Of a stretch of 12,235 nt of DNA, positions 12,162 to 12,235 are shown piece by piece; the first letter of the stretch is position 1; every line of letters begins with the position of its first letter. The translations under genes and the position numbers were made by a program. Location: NCBI RefSeq assembly GCF_039521845.1, contig NZ_BAAACW010000156.1:1-12235 (forward strand), read 5' to 3'. The notes beneath the pieces are model-generated. The model was given only the letters and a program-made list of their open reading frames with translations, did no database searches and had not been told where the DNA came from. The DNA comes from Alkalibacterium iburiense. GTDB taxonomy: Bacteria > Bacillota > Bacilli > Lactobacillales > Carnobacteriaceae_A.

Positions 12162-12235
12162 TTAGTGTCAATACTTTCTTTTAATAATTGCTTACAATGG
12201 TTGTTATATCAAGAAAAAACAAAAAAACACTTGCC
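12162..12235. other. AT-rich sequence replacing the 5' part of the NERD gene
   Basis: Homology to the NERD gene stops at about 12161. The remaining bases are AT-rich and hold no continuation of the gene in any frame. A TTGACA-like sequence occurs on the minus strand near 12170 but lacks a matching -10. The break could be the edge of an insertion, a deletion or a contig end. Confidence 0.4.

Noticed and set aside
12140..12175. TTGACA on the minus strand as a promoter for the NERD remnant
   Set aside because: No -10 box lies 16-18 bases downstream; the TATAGA and TATAGT candidates are at 10 and 22 bases.

Overview
The window looks like chromosomal DNA of a low-GC Gram-positive bacterium, most likely a member of the Lactobacillales (a Carnobacteriaceae-like relative is my best guess). 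The basis is AGGAGG-type ribosome binding sites, sigma-A-like promoters, Rho-independent terminators, a PepS-type M29 aminopeptidase, a BglC-like 6-phospho-beta-glucosidase with a candidate CcpA site, and repeated use of GTG starts. No rRNA, tRNA or CRISPR array was seen. The species cannot be named from the sequence.

Layout: (1) 1-69 is the right end of an IS200/IS605-type element whose body lies outside the window; it ends 4 bases from the stop of map. (2) 74-829 (-) is map, methionine aminopeptidase. (3) 830-1462 has no gene and is filled with inverted-repeat arrays. (4) 1463-2071 (-) is a single-pass membrane protein of unknown function; 2159-3055 (-) is a YegS/DgkB-like lipid kinase; 3152-4588 (-) is a GH1 6-phospho-beta-glucosidase. 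(5) 4667-7163 (-) is a 2-keto-3-deoxygluconate permease gene (kdgT) split by a 1525-base TnpB-only element at 5544-7068. (6) 7332-7787 (+) is a flavodoxin and 7894-8739 (+) an aldo/keto reductase, facing a TetR regulator at 8771-9358 (-). (7) 9661-10899 (+) is an M29 aminopeptidase and 10972-11316 (+) an ASCH-domain protein. (8) 11376-11521 is another inverted-repeat array. (9) 11517-12161 (-) is a NERD-domain gene that has lost its 5' end.

Two results stand out. First, the insertion in kdgT can be read to the base. Removing 5544-7068, which begins after a TTTAT target and ends in TCAA, joins two fragments into one frame of exactly 324 codons, the normal KdgT length. That frame still holds one TGA at codon 198, so the gene carries two lesions. 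The TnpB keeps all RuvC and zinc-finger residues, and the DNA just outside the element's right end would serve as its guide against the intact kdgT allele.

Second, three intergenic arrays (941-1081, 1224-1371, 11376-11521) share one architecture: six copies of a 10-17 base motif in strictly alternating orientation, about 25 bases apart, over about 140-150 bases. Motif cores differ between arrays, but each core is matched by its complement within the same array, which suggests selection or copying that keeps the hairpins. I do not recognise this repeat family.

The remaining genes are ordinary housekeeping or metabolic functions: N-terminal protein processing, peptide breakdown, lipid phosphorylation, beta-glucoside use, flavodoxin electron transfer and carbonyl reduction.
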